This document shows positions 8,493-17,480 of a stretch of DNA of 64,000 nt, in pieces. Origin of the DNA: an uncultured Parabacteroides sp. (GTDB lineage Bacteria; Bacteroidota; Bacteroidia; Bacteroidales; Tannerellaceae); contig CALUZR010000001.1 in NCBI GenBank assembly GCA_944325335.1, positions 1 to 64,000 on the forward strand, in the 5' to 3' direction. Below the pieces are notes generated by a model that was not told where the DNA came from, made no database searches, and saw only the letters and a list, made by a program, of their open reading frames with translations. Each line of letters opens with the position of its first letter. Position 1 is the stretch's first letter. Made by a program: the position numbers and the translations under genes.

Positions 8493-9068
8493 TTAGGAAC
8501 CTATACCTGAGAATCCCATAAATGCCATTGCCAAGAGGCCAGCCGTAATCAACGCGATGGGCGTGCCTTGCAAGCCTTTCGGGATGTTGGTCATGGCCAA
8601 CTGCTCGCGGATGCCGGCAAAGATGACCAATGCCAAGGCGAAACCAAGCGCGGTCGAGATAGCATATACGACGGATTCTAATAAATTATAATCTTTCTGG
8701 ATCACCAAGATAGCCACACCCAATACGCAGCAGTTCGTGGTAATCAGCGGAAGGAAGATACCCAACGCCTGGTATAACGCCGGAGATACCTTCTTGAGGA
8801 TGATTTCCACCATCTGCACCAAGGCCGCAATCACGAGGATGAAGCTAATGGTCTGCATATAGCCCAAACCAAACGGGTCGAGCACATACTTCTGGATGAG
8901 GAAGGTCACAATCGTCGAGAGCGCCAAGACGAACGTAACCGCCGCCCCCATGCCGATGGAGGTTTCTACTTTCTTGGAAACGCCCAAGAACGGACAAATA
9001 CCCAAGAACTGGGACAATACGACATTGTTGACGAAAACGGCAACAATAAATATCATGATATATTCCAT
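8493..9068 (-). CDS. rnfA: Rnf complex subunit RnfA
   Basis: Inner-membrane subunit of the ion-pumping ferredoxin:NAD oxidoreductase, 191 residues and about six membrane segments. The N-terminus (FVNNVVLSQFLGICPFLGVS) has the Cys-containing motif conserved in RnfA/NqrE, and a second Cys pair lies in TTNCCVLGVA. In RnfA/RnfE of the characterised enzymes these cysteines hold a [2Fe-2S] cluster inside the membrane. It is paired with rnfE, its pseudosymmetric partner, 12 bases upstream. Confidence 0.96.
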   Translation of the reverse strand: MEYIMIFIVAVFVNNVVLSQFLGICPFLGVSKKVETSIGMGAAVTFVLALSTIVTFLIQKYVLDPFGLGYMQTISFILVIAALVQMVEIILKKVSPALYQALGIFLPLITTNCCVLGVAILVIQKDYNLLESVVYAISTALGFALALVIFAGIREQLAMTNIPKGLQGTPIALITAGLLAMAFMGFSGIGS

Positions 9069-9080
9069 ATACGAATCTCC

Positions 9081-9665
9081 TTATGCTTTACGTAGTTTGT
9101 TTACAATCGCAATCAAATACCCCAATGCCAGGAATCCGCCCGGCGCGAGGATGAATATCAGCGAACCATACTCCTCGGGAGCTAACGTAAGACCGAAGAG
9201 CTTGCCCGTACCGAGCAATTCACGGCAGGCGCCTAAAAGGGTCAATGCCAATGTGAAGCCCAAACCGCTTCCCAAACCATCAAAACCCGAAGCCACGATG
9301 CCATTCTTCGAAGCAAACGATTCGGCACGCCCCAGGACGATACAGTTCACCACAATCAGCGGGATGTACAACCCCAAGCTGGCGTACAAAGCGGGCGTGT
9401 AGGCTTCCATACAGAACTGGACTACCGTCACGAACGTAGCGATAATCACAATATAGACCGGGATACGCACCATATCAGGCACTAACTTCTTAACCGCCGA
9501 GATGGCCATGTTCGAACAAATCAACACGAACAGGGTAGCCAATCCCATACTCATACCATTCAATGCCGAAGAGGTCGTACCCAACGTAGGACACATACCC
9601 AAGAGCAATACGAACGTCGGGTTCTCGGTGATGATACCATTCAAAAGAACTTTCCAATTACTCAT
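9081..9665 (-). CDS. rnfE: Rnf complex subunit RnfE
   Basis: Membrane subunit homologous to NqrD and a partner of RnfA; six predicted membrane segments. Conserved cysteines appear in LLGMCPTLGTTSS and VVNCIVLGRAE. I choose the ATG at 9665 (MSNWKVLLNG, 194 aa) and not an in-frame upstream start, because this start overlaps the rnfG stop by 8 bases, which implies translational coupling, and it matches the family N-terminus. Confidence 0.95.
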   Translation of the reverse strand: MSNWKVLLNGIITENPTFVLLLGMCPTLGTTSSALNGMSMGLATLFVLICSNMAISAVKKLVPDMVRIPVYIVIIATFVTVVQFCMEAYTPALYASLGLYIPLIVVNCIVLGRAESFASKNGIVASGFDGLGSGLGFTLALTLLGACRELLGTGKLFGLTLAPEEYGSLIFILAPGGFLALGYLIAIVNKLRKA

Positions 9666-10290
9666 CGCTATTTCCTCCTTCTGTTTGATGAGACGATGTA
9701 GCGCCACCCGCTGCGTCTACCTGAGCAAATGCGCTATACGCACGATTGACGGCATCCAGGAAAGCACGGCTTGAAATCGTGGCCGCCGTAATGGCATCCA
9801 CATCTCCGCCATCCTTCGAAACCTTGAGGCCATCCCCTACGCTACGTCCGATAATACTTTGTCTGTTTTTATCTGTTCTAAACCATTCTTGCATCTTCGA
9901 ACCCAAACCAGGAGTCTCGGCATGTTGCAAGACGGAGTAATTCTTGATTTTCCCTTCCGTATCGAAGCCTACAATGACACGGATCTCTCCACTAAAGCCA
10001 TTGTTCGAGAAACTCTCTACGGCGGCACCTACCAATTCGCCATCCATCTTGGCCGGGTAGATGCGCAAGGAATCGCCCGTGCTTGTAGCCGATAGATAAG
10101 CCTCTTCCACGGGTTTGTTGTTGAATTCCGGAGTCACCTCCTTGATAGCCGATTCCAATGCAGCGGCCTTGGATGCGGCTATGGATCCTGCCGTCATATC
10201 ATTGACACTTGCCAAGATAGCCCCTGCTACCACACAGGTGATCGTCAGCGAAAGGAGCATGTTGGGCAATGTTGATTTCAATTTTTCCAT
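9658..10290 (-). CDS. rnfG: Rnf complex subunit RnfG, covalent FMN carrier
   Basis: Periplasmic flavoprotein subunit anchored by one N-terminal helix (about 9-29). The FMN-binding domain carries DAITAATISSRA near residue 170, corresponding to the SGAT-type motif whose Thr takes FMN through a phosphoester bond. The extreme C-terminus is Gly/Ser/Glu rich and variable. Spaced 2 bases from rnfD and overlapping rnfE. Confidence 0.95.
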   Translation of the reverse strand: MEKLKSTLPNMLLSLTITCVVAGAILASVNDMTAGSIAASKAAALESAIKEVTPEFNNKPVEEAYLSATSTGDSLRIYPAKMDGELVGAAVESFSNNGFSGEIRVIVGFDTEGKIKNYSVLQHAETPGLGSKMQEWFRTDKNRQSIIGRSVGDGLKVSKDGGDVDAITAATISSRAFLDAVNRAYSAFAQVDAAGGATSSHQTEGGNSDE

Positions 10291-10292
10291 CT

Positions 10293-11264
10293 TTACTTCT
10301 CCCCGAAATGTTTAGGTTTAACATACATATTAATAAGCGGAGTCAGCAAGTTCATGATCAGGATCGCGAATGAAACGCCTTCAGGATATGAACCGAACAG
10401 ACGAATGATAGAGGTGAGCAATCCGATACCCACGGCATAAATCACCATCCCTTTCTTGGTCATCGGCGAAGTGACATAATCCGTCGCCATAAAGATAGCT
10501 CCCAGCATCAAACCTCCCGAGAGGATATGCAAGAACGGGCTGGCATACGCTTCCGGATTGACCAAATGCATGATACCCGTGAATACAAATACCGTAGCAA
10601 TCATCACCACCGGAATATGCCAGGTAATGATTTTCTTCCACAACATATAAGCAAAACCCAGCAGCAAAGCAATCGCGCTCACTTCGCCCAAACTACCGCC
10701 ATGGCACCCGATCAACATACTGGTGTAGGAAGGAAGCTCTTTCACGCCTTCGTTCAGGAGGGAAAGCACCGTAGCTCCCGTCTCGGCATCGGTATAGGTA
10801 AGCGGGAAAGCGGAAGTGGCATCTACCAAAGGCCAAGTGGTCATTTGCGCGGGGAAAGAAATCAAGAGGAAGACACGTCCCGCCAAGGCCGGGTTCACGA
10901 TGTTATTTCCCAATCCTCCGAACGACATCTTTGCCACACCGATGGCAAACAACGCACCCAGGATGATAATCCACACCGGCAAATTGGAAGGCAAGTTGAA
11001 TGCCAACAAAACACCAGTCAGCATAGCCGAGCCGTCCGTAATCGTCGGCTCTTTCTTCATAATGAACTTCTGGATAAGATATTCGAACAAAACGCATGAT
11101 ACGACCGATACCAACGTGACGATCAATGCACCCAGTCCGAAGTAATAAAGAGATACCAAGAAAGCCGGAATGAGGGCAATCAGTACTCCATACATATTTC
11201 TACTGATGCTATCTCCTCCATGGATGTGGGGAGAAGGCGATACATATAAACTATTTTCCATCAT
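10293..11264 (-). CDS. rnfD: Rnf complex subunit RnfD
   Basis: Polytopic membrane subunit homologous to NqrB, 323 residues. The flavinylation motif ETGAT is at 161-165, inside the segment between membrane helices where RnfD of other species carries covalent FMN. The N-terminal SPHIHGGDSI and the ending NLLTPLINMY fit the family. Nine bases separate it from rnfC. Confidence 0.95.
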   Translation of the reverse strand: MMENSLYVSPSPHIHGGDSISRNMYGVLIALIPAFLVSLYYFGLGALIVTLVSVVSCVLFEYLIQKFIMKKEPTITDGSAMLTGVLLAFNLPSNLPVWIIILGALFAIGVAKMSFGGLGNNIVNPALAGRVFLLISFPAQMTTWPLVDATSAFPLTYTDAETGATVLSLLNEGVKELPSYTSMLIGCHGGSLGEVSAIALLLGFAYMLWKKIITWHIPVVMIATVFVFTGIMHLVNPEAYASPFLHILSGGLMLGAIFMATDYVTSPMTKKGMVIYAVGIGLLTSIIRLFGSYPEGVSFAILIMNLLTPLINMYVKPKHFGEK

Positions 11265-11273
11265 GGCTCTATA

Positions 11274-12608
11274 TTATTTAGACTTTCTTGATCGGATGAT
11301 TCCCATTACTTTTGCTTTTCCTACGCGGATTTGGTCCAACAACGGACGATTGGCCGGACACGTAAAGCTACATGAACCGCACTCGATGCAATCCTGGATA
11401 TGGTCTGCTTCGGCCATCTCCCAATTCTGATAAACCGTAGAGCGCATCAAGAAGGCGGGATTCAATCCCATCGGACATACGCTCACGCACTTCGCACAGC
11501 GGATACAATCGTGCATCGGCTTGCGTACGGATTCCTCCTTCGTCATGAGCAATACGCCCGAGCTACCTTTCCCTACGGGCACCTCCGCGCTTATCAAGGC
11601 TTTACCCATCATCGGTCCGCCACCGATAATCTTACCTGTATTCTCGGGTATGCCACCTGCCGCTTCAATCAACGTACTGATAGGCGTCCCGATACGGACC
11701 AAGAAGTTAGATGGATTCTTTACGGCTTTCCCCGTTACGGTAACGACACGTTCGAACAAGGGTTTGTTCTTCTGCACCGCTTCGTATACGGCATATACGG
11801 TACCGACGTTTTGCACAATCGCGCCTACCGAAATAGGCAATGCGCCGCTCTTTACCTGGCGGGCCGTCACCGCATCAATCAATTGCTTTTCGCCTCCTTG
11901 CGGATATTTGACCTTCAAAGGCATGACCTCAACGCCTGGATAGGAAGAGGCGAGTTTCGTCATGTGGGCAATCGCATCTGGTTTGTTATTTTCAATGCCT
12001 ATTACCGCCTTGTTTACATTAGCCGCCTTCATCAAAAGGGTGACGCCTACAAGGATTTGCTCGCCTTTTTCCATCATCAGCTCATGGTCGGCCGTGAGGT
12101 AAGGTTCGCATTCTACGGCATTGATGATCAATATCTCCGCCTTATTGCCTGGAGGAGGCATCAACTTGACTTGGGTAGGGAAAGTAGCACCGCCCATACC
12201 GACGATGCCCGCTTCGGCTATCTTGTCGATAATTTCCTTCGACGAAAGGTTGCACTCTTTTACCAACGTCTCCGAGCGGTCAATGCTTTCTTCCCATTCA
12301 TCGCCTTCTACGTCGATATAGATGGCCGGACGACGATAGCCGCTCGTATCCAGCGCATTGTCTATCTTATTTACTTTGCCCGAAACGGACGAATGGATAT
12401 TCGCCGAAACGAACCCGCCGGCTTTCGCCAATAACGTACCTACTTTCACTACATCACCCTTCTTGACCAACGCTTGTGCCGGCGCACCGATATGCTGGCT
12501 CAAAGGGATAATGACCTGTTTGGGTGCAGCTATCGCGGTAATCTTTTTACCGGCAGACAATTTATTCTCAGGTGGGTGAATGCCTCCGATTCGAAATGTC
12601 CTTAGCAT
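11274..12608 (-). CDS. rnfC: Rnf complex subunit RnfC
   Basis: Peripheral cytoplasmic subunit that binds NADH and FMN and passes electrons between NAD and the iron-sulfur chain. Seen: a GIVGMGGATFP flavin/nucleotide motif near residue 137, an SLBB-type region, and two 4Fe-4S motifs, CIRCAKCVSVCP (about 370) and CIECGSCSFTCP (about 410). Length of 444 residues fits the compact bacterial form without the long Ala/Lys-rich tail of the E. coli protein. Confidence 0.95.
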   Translation of the reverse strand: MLRTFRIGGIHPPENKLSAGKKITAIAAPKQVIIPLSQHIGAPAQALVKKGDVVKVGTLLAKAGGFVSANIHSSVSGKVNKIDNALDTSGYRRPAIYIDVEGDEWEESIDRSETLVKECNLSSKEIIDKIAEAGIVGMGGATFPTQVKLMPPPGNKAEILIINAVECEPYLTADHELMMEKGEQILVGVTLLMKAANVNKAVIGIENNKPDAIAHMTKLASSYPGVEVMPLKVKYPQGGEKQLIDAVTARQVKSGALPISVGAIVQNVGTVYAVYEAVQKNKPLFERVVTVTGKAVKNPSNFLVRIGTPISTLIEAAGGIPENTGKIIGGGPMMGKALISAEVPVGKGSSGVLLMTKEESVRKPMHDCIRCAKCVSVCPMGLNPAFLMRSTVYQNWEMAEADHIQDCIECGSCSFTCPANRPLLDQIRVGKAKVMGIIRSRKSK

Positions 12609-12620
12609 ACGATTAGATTT

Positions 12621-13571
12621 TTATTTTTTAATTTCTTCTTTTACTTCAATGGGGGAAGTTGTTTCCTGGGCAGCTTCCGGTTGATGGGTAGGCAGCTTTG
12701 TTTCCGTTTGTGCCTTGCTTTCCGCCAAAGGTGCCTTGCTTTCGGCGGGTTGCTCTTTCCGAGGCGGGAAGTTCAATTCGTGGATAGCTCCCGTCGGACA
12801 AACGGCTACGCACTTACGGCACATGCGGCATTTCGTGTAGTCGATATAAGCCACGTTGTTTTCCACGGTAATAGCTCCAAACGGACATTCTTTGGCGCAC
12901 TTGCCGCATCCGATGCAGGCATTCGAGCAAGCCTTGCGGGCTACCGCCCCTTTATCTTTATTCACGCAACATACATAGATTCGGCGTGATTTAGGTCCTT
13001 TCTTGCGGAGTTCGATGATACCTTTCGGACAAGCCTTCACGCACGCGCCGCAGGCGGTACATTTCTCTTCGTCCACTTCGGCAATGCCCGTCTCCGGATT
13101 GATATGGATGGCATCGAAATTACAAGCCTTCACGCAATCTCCATACCCCAGGCATCCGAACGTACAACCGGTCTCCCCGCCATAAAGCGAAGAAGCAATC
13201 GTACAACTCTTTACTCCATCATACGTATTCGTACGCGGACGGGCTTGGCAGGTCCCATTACAACGTACGACGGCCACTTTCGGTTCCGCGGCGGTAGCTT
13301 CTTTTCCCAAGATAGAAGCTATCTTTGCCATAACCGGCGCTCCGCCTACCGGACAAAGCATCCCATCCAGCGACTCAGCTTTTACACAGGCTCCGGCAAA
13401 ACCGGCACATCCGGCATATCCGCAGCCTCCACAATTGGCTCCCGGCAAAGCTTCTTGCACTTGTCCGATACGAGGGTCTTCGTGCACCTCGAACTTCTTG
13501 GAAGCCCCATACAACAAAAGGGCACCGACGATACCGATCGCCCCTAATGAAATAACGGCAATTAAAATCAT
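12621..13571 (-). CDS. rnfB: Rnf complex subunit RnfB, multi-ferredoxin form
   Basis: Entry or exit point for ferredoxin electrons. One N-terminal membrane helix is followed by a 4Fe-4S domain with Cys47, Cys50, Cys55 and a later Cys in MLCPVGG. Four further Cys clusters follow: CLGYGDCVKAC, CTACGACVKACP, CIGCGKCAKECP and CRMCRKCVAVCP. This is more than the two-cluster ferredoxin domain of the E. coli homologue and resembles anaerobe versions. The last 55 residues are Pro/Glu/Thr rich and low complexity. One base separates its start from the rseC-like gene. Confidence 0.94.
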   Translation of the reverse strand: MILIAVISLGAIGIVGALLLYGASKKFEVHEDPRIGQVQEALPGANCGGCGYAGCAGFAGACVKAESLDGMLCPVGGAPVMAKIASILGKEATAAEPKVAVVRCNGTCQARPRTNTYDGVKSCTIASSLYGGETGCTFGCLGYGDCVKACNFDAIHINPETGIAEVDEEKCTACGACVKACPKGIIELRKKGPKSRRIYVCCVNKDKGAVARKACSNACIGCGKCAKECPFGAITVENNVAYIDYTKCRMCRKCVAVCPTGAIHELNFPPRKEQPAESKAPLAESKAQTETKLPTHQPEAAQETTSPIEVKEEIKK

Positions 13572-13572
13572 T

Positions 13573-13995
13573 TTATTGGTCTTTTAGTTTCTTCAATCTA
13601 AATACAAAGTGCTTTTTCAACTTATCACGCAACACATATAATATAATGTAGTAAGGCACCAATACGAGCAAGCCGAATGCCCCGCTCACCGTCTCGGCCC
13701 ATCCTGCCGCCGAACCTCCTACAATAGCCCCCAGCACAATCACGACCGGCAAGACGAATGCCAACAGGACCGCTTCCCTTCCCAAGGAATTTTCGCCTAC
13801 GATGACCACGGCTTCGCCCGTATGGTAATCACCCGATGCGTCTTCCACATCGATCCATTTGTCTTTCCGGTCGGAAATGGTACACGCTGATTTGGCATGG
13901 CAACCCGCGCAGGCAGAGTATTGTGTGATGCGCACGCGGACCTTGCTTCCGTCGACTTGCTCGACTATTCCCGGATGTTCGATACTTTCACTCAT
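13573..13995 (-). CDS. RseC/MucC-family membrane protein
   Basis: First gene of the rnf operon; 140 residues from the ATG at 13995 (MSESIEHPG), which lies 34 bases after a good -7 box, whereas the earlier in-frame ATG at 14031 would overlap that box. Cys29, Cys32 and Cys38 (CAGCHAKSAC) and two central membrane helices are typical of RseC, which works with Rsx/Rnf in reducing SoxR in E. coli. SoxR is not visible here, so the role is more likely in assembly or redox support of the complex; that is inference. Confidence 0.88.
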   Translation of the reverse strand: MSESIEHPGIVEQVDGSKVRVRITQYSACAGCHAKSACTISDRKDKWIDVEDASGDYHTGEAVVIVGENSLGREAVLLAFVLPVVIVLGAIVGGSAAGWAETVSGAFGLLVLVPYYIILYVLRDKLKKHFVFRLKKLKDQ

Positions 13996-14028
13996 AAGTT
14001 GTAAACTCGACTTTGCAAAATTCGATGG

Positions 14029-14036
14029 CAAATGTA
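14029..14036 (-). promoter_or_regulatory. -7 box of the rseC-rnfBCDGEA-galE operon
   Basis: Minus strand TACATTTG, 34 bases before the rseC-like ATG. Confidence 0.6.
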
Positions 14037-14076
14037 TATATTATTTGCGAACGAGCCAATATTTAAATTGCCTTTT

Positions 14077-15585
14077 TTACCATTTGTAATTAAACCCGAA
14101 GCTTAAAAGTTCGTTTATCTGGAGATAACTATCAAAATCTTCGTTTTTCGCCACACCGTCGTCATATCGTAAGTTGAGGGTGATGTTGGTCGAGAAGAAG
14201 CGGCTCCAGGCAAAGGTGAAGCGGTTTTCCCATTCGCCCTCAATACGATGGTAACTCGTGTTGTAATAGAAGCGGGAATACCAGCTTACGTTCCGGTTGA
14301 ATTGGAAATTGAGCGTCGCGTTGATGGTCGAACCCAGCTTGTTTTCCTTCGTGGGATAGGTACCGTCTTCTTTGGCTTGGAAATGCGCGTCGAGCTTGAT
14401 GTCCTTGTCGACCGTCTGCCGGAAGGTGTAAGAGAACGGGGCGACGTTGACGTTGAACGTAACCGATTTGTGCTTCTTTTCAAACGTCTTGTTCAAGTCG
14501 TACTTCATACCCAAACCGATATTGATGCTGTAGGGCGCAAGCAATCCCGCCTTCTTCACATCCGAATTCTCGTCGTAACTGCTCAATATCTGCGTCTTGA
14601 ATTCCATATCCAACGTATAGTACCATTTCGAGAAGGCTTCGAAACCGAAGTTGGAGTGCAGGCGGAACACATCGTCGCTCACCTTATAGTTGCGCAGCGT
14701 ATCGTTGGGCGCGGTGTAGACGTTGTTCTTTATTTCCAGCTCGTTCGTCAGCTTGATGCGGTCTTTCTGGTAATTGTAGACCAGGTATTCGCGGTTGTTC
14801 AGGTTGAGCGAACTATTTCCACCTTTGTGCCAGTTGGGCGAGATGTAATTCTGGGCGAATTGGATGGAGCTCTCGAAGTGCGACGTCCAATAACGCCGCT
14901 CGGGGATGAACTTCTTGGGCGCTTCCACGTCTTTGAAATCAACGTCCCGCGTGACGATCAGCGGGAAATCCTCCGTAATCGCCTTGTGGACGGTCGTCTG
15001 TTCGAATTTCTTCGGCAGGTCGTTCATCGAATAGTGGAAATAGGTCGGATGGTTCCGCTCCACATACCGATAGGCGCCCTCGGCAATCCGCTTTTCGCGC
15101 ATGTAATCGGTAAATATCGAGTCGGGCTCGTAGAGCGGGGCCAGGGTAAAGGCCGGCCGTTCGGGATGCGGGTCGTAAAACGTCAGGTCGTCGGGCAAGC
15201 AATCGCCCGTGAAGAGGGCTGGCATGAAGAGGCGGTTCACGATAATCGTGTCGCGAAACGTCACGTCGTCTCCGAAAAGTCCCGTCGGATTGCGGAATTG
15301 CTGGACAATCGCCAACGCCTCGGGCGCCATCTGCAATTCGTCCCGCTGCATCCACTTCAAAAGCCGCTTGTTCAACGGGCGTGGCGCCGTAAATTCACGC
15401 CGTAATTCCTGCAAACGAAGGCGCAAATCGGGCAATTCATCGGCGCGGACCGTCACCAGCGTATCCTCGACCTCCTCCGTCATCACCTGCTGCACCCGGA
15501 TCGGACTCAACACCGACACCGAATCCTGCGCGTGGACGGAAGCCAGATAACCCATTAATCCTAAAACAAATAAAAAAGTTCTCAT
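14077..15585 (-). CDS. DUF3078-family predicted outer-membrane protein
   Basis: Probable outer-membrane beta-barrel protein of 502 residues, function unknown. A signal peptide MRTFLFVLGLMGYLASVHA starts at the ATG at 15585, which decides the start over an upstream in-frame ATG. The C-terminal half is a run of alternating aromatic/polar strands (YYTLDMEF, INIGLGMKYDL, FNVNVAPFSY) ending in GFNYKW, as in barrels. The sequence around LNLNNREYLVYNYQ matches my recollection of DUF3078. It has its own -7 box at 15619. Confidence 0.75.
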   Translation of the reverse strand: MRTFLFVLGLMGYLASVHAQDSVSVLSPIRVQQVMTEEVEDTLVTVRADELPDLRLRLQELRREFTAPRPLNKRLLKWMQRDELQMAPEALAIVQQFRNPTGLFGDDVTFRDTIIVNRLFMPALFTGDCLPDDLTFYDPHPERPAFTLAPLYEPDSIFTDYMREKRIAEGAYRYVERNHPTYFHYSMNDLPKKFEQTTVHKAITEDFPLIVTRDVDFKDVEAPKKFIPERRYWTSHFESSIQFAQNYISPNWHKGGNSSLNLNNREYLVYNYQKDRIKLTNELEIKNNVYTAPNDTLRNYKVSDDVFRLHSNFGFEAFSKWYYTLDMEFKTQILSSYDENSDVKKAGLLAPYSINIGLGMKYDLNKTFEKKHKSVTFNVNVAPFSYTFRQTVDKDIKLDAHFQAKEDGTYPTKENKLGSTINATLNFQFNRNVSWYSRFYYNTSYHRIEGEWENRFTFAWSRFFSTNITLNLRYDDGVAKNEDFDSYLQINELLSFGFNYKW

Positions 15586-15618
15586 CGTTCTCGTTTTCCT
15601 ATTAAGTCTGTCTGGGCA

Positions 15619-15626
15619 CAAAGGTA
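15619..15626 (-). promoter_or_regulatory. -7 box of the DUF3078 gene
   Basis: Minus strand TACCTTTG, 33 bases before the ATG at 15585. Confidence 0.6.
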
Positions 15627-15729
15627 CGAAAAATAGGAATAGGGAAAAGACGGGAGGGGAAGATTTAATTCCTCATTCCGTCGTTTACCCGGTAACAGCA
15701 TGCTACATTCACGCGTTCCAAATCTATCG

Positions 15730-15909
15730 TCACCATACTTCAATGGATTCCGGCTCGCGCCCTGTTCGTTCCTTGTACTCCGTTCTTACATATTCTTTTA
15801 GCGAATCGATATAGGCTTGCTTTTTCTGTTTGTAAGCTCGCCATCTCCGCCAGAATTCTTCCCGTGTCAAGGGGGCGGCGTGCGCCTGTTTGTCGGTTGT
15901 CTGTTTCAT
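15730..15909 (-). CDS. Small basic protein of 59 residues
   Basis: An ATG at 15909 opens a 59-codon frame ending TGA at 15730. The product is charged and predicted helical: MKQTTDKQAHAAPLTREEFW, then a Trp/Arg/Lys-rich middle (RRWRAYKQKKQAYIDSL) and a C-terminus ending PESIEVW. A clean -7 box sits 28 bases upstream. No membrane segment or signal peptide. I do not recognise a family. The promoter position and good codon pattern make it more likely real than chance. Confidence 0.6.
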   Translation of the reverse strand: MKQTTDKQAHAAPLTREEFWRRWRAYKQKKQAYIDSLKEYVRTEYKERTGREPESIEVW

Positions 15910-15937
15910 AGTCTCTTGTTTTTATGTTTTTACTTTG

Positions 15938-15945
15938 CAAAGGTA
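15938..15945 (-). promoter_or_regulatory. -7 box of the 59-residue gene
   Basis: Minus strand TACCTTTG, 28 bases before the ATG at 15909. Confidence 0.55.
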
Positions 15946-16037
15946 TGAAAAATAGGAATAGGGAAAGGAGGAAAAGAGGAAAAAAGTCCCTCAATCGCTT
16001 GCATTTCCGGATGGAATGCTTAACTTTGCGGATGTGC

Positions 16038-16265
16038 TCCTGCAATTTTGCAGCGCGGTTTCCGGAAGCCGGAAAGTCTCCTGCAATTTTGCGGCAAGGT
16101 TTCCGGAAAGCGGAAAGTCTCCTGCAATTTTGCGGCAAGGTTTCCGGGAAGCGGAAAGTCTCCTGCAATTTTGCGGCAAGGTTTCCGGGAAGCGGAAAGT
16201 CTCCTGCAACTTTGCGACAAGGTTTCCGGAAGCCGGAAAAGTTCCTGCAATTTTACAGCATGTTA
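16038..16265. repeat. Tandem array of 41-bp units, each with two palindromes
   Basis: Five full units start at 16038, 16079, 16120, 16161 and 16202, and a sixth partial unit starts at 16243. Each unit holds GCAATTTTGC and a second dyad of the TTTCCGG-AAG-CCGGAAA type. Copies differ by a few bases, mostly in the arms. The array fills the space between the 59-residue gene and the DUF6261 gene. All frames open on both strands through it are repeat artefacts. Confidence 0.9.
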
Positions 16266-16310
16266 GATTAGAGATAAATAAGAGTTTATTAATTACATAA
16301 AAGGGAAAAT

Positions 16311-17417
16311 ATGAATGAAATAGTTTTTGATTTTTCAAAACATGAGGCAACGAACGGGCAGCACGTTCAGTATGCACAGGATTCGTTAGCGGAAGTACCG
16401 GAAGAAATGGCGACGAAGTATGGTTTTGCGCTGCAATACAATGCGTTCCGGCTGGCTACGAACAACGAAGTGGCGGGTTTTAAGCCCAATCTGGGATTTT
16501 TAAACACGGTGAAAATGGAGGACACGGACAAGGGGCGCGACGATGTGTTCAAACTGTACCGGTTCCTCGTGAAGGCGCATGCCGAGTACGATTGGGATGC
16601 CGACCGGAAGGAAGCGGGGCGGACGCTCTTCTTCGCGTTTGAAGAAACGGGCGACGCGACGCGGATGGATTACGATTCGGAAACGGCTGCGTTAAACGAC
16701 TTGGTTTCCACCTTGCGTACAGAGCCTTATGTCTCCGCACTGGCTACACTGGGATTGGAGGAAGCCCCGGATAAGATTGAGGAAAAGAACCAGGAATTCC
16801 AGACCGTATACCGGGAGCGGAAACGCACTGAGCGCGAAAAAACGATCGCGACGGACATGAAGCTGCTCCGGGCCGCTACGGATGATGCTTTTGATAACCT
16901 GGCCAAGGCCGTCAATGCCCTTTTTGCCGTGAACGAAATGGTGACGAAGGACGAAACGACGCGCACGGAGCTGGGCGAACTGATTGATAACGTAAACGAT
17001 GTAGTCTATCGCTTCCGGAAAGTGATTGGGAGCAATTCCGGTACATCCGGAGATGGTGGCGAGACGCCGACTCCCGAACCCGTCACTCCCGAAATCACCG
17101 AAGTCTATTCTAAAGTAGAAGATCCTCATGATCCGACGGGCATTACGCGCGGCAAGGAAACGATCATGAAATGGGTCGGAGATTTTGAGCTCGTGAATGA
17201 AACAGGCGATGGACCCGGAAAAATCATTGTAAAGGATAATTTCACAGGCGTGGAGGAAGAAGTGCCTGTAGAAGATATTCTTTCGCGTTCGAATACAGGT
17301 TGTGAATTTATCATGATTCGCGATTTTGCGGAAGGAGAATATAAAATCCGAATTGAAACGTATGTCGACGGTTCGCTCCTGAAATTAGAATATGGGAAGA
17401 TAATTAAATTGGTATAA
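16311..17417 (+). CDS. DUF6261-like protein with a C-terminal Ig-like domain
   Basis: Cytoplasmic-looking protein of 368 residues, no signal peptide, function unknown. The first 235 residues are helical and charged (LGLEEAPDKIEEKNQEFQ, VYRERKRTEREKT), the pattern I associate with DUF6261 of Bacteroidales. A Gly/Ser/Thr/Pro linker (GTSGDGGETPTPEPV) follows at about 245-262. The final 105 residues look like a beta domain (EVYSKVEDPHDPTGITRG to YGKIIKLV), similar to DUF4469-type Ig folds; this second assignment is weak. Gene starts 45 bases after the 41-bp repeat array. Confidence 0.65.
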   Translation: MNEIVFDFSKHEATNGQHVQYAQDSLAEVPEEMATKYGFALQYNAFRLATNNEVAGFKPNLGFLNTVKMEDTDKGRDDVFKLYRFLVKAHAEYDWDADRKEAGRTLFFAFEETGDATRMDYDSETAALNDLVSTLRTEPYVSALATLGLEEAPDKIEEKNQEFQTVYRERKRTEREKTIATDMKLLRAATDDAFDNLAKAVNALFAVNEMVTKDETTRTELGELIDNVNDVVYRFRKVIGSNSGTSGDGGETPTPEPVTPEITEVYSKVEDPHDPTGITRGKETIMKWVGDFELVNETGDGPGKIIVKDNFTGVEEEVPVEDILSRSNTGCEFIMIRDFAEGEYKIRIETYVDGSLLKLEYGKIIKLV

Positions 17418-17439
17418 GGGAATGAAGAATTAAAAACGA

Positions 17440-17475
17440 AGGGCAGGTCCGGATGGGTCTGCCCTTTGTTTTTTA
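17440..17475. terminator. Bidirectional terminator between convergent genes
   Basis: AAGGGCAG (17440-17447) pairs with CTGCCCTT (17460-17467), extended by partial pairing inward, with TGTTTTTT on the plus side and CGTTTTTAATT on the minus side. It serves the DUF6261 gene and the GH31 gene ending 14 bases earlier on the other strand. Confidence 0.85.
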
Positions 17476-17480
17476 CTAAT

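Noticed and set aside
14248..15405. Long antisense frame opposite the DUF3078 gene
   Set aside because: Arg/Val/Glu-rich shadow translation with no motif; the sense strand has a signal peptide, promoter and barrel pattern.
15991..16377. Repetitive open frames on both strands across the 41-bp array (products with repeated AKLQETFRFPET-type blocks)
   Set aside because: 41 is not a multiple of 3, so the repeat cycles through frames; both strands are open to similar extents, which is what a stop-free repeat gives.
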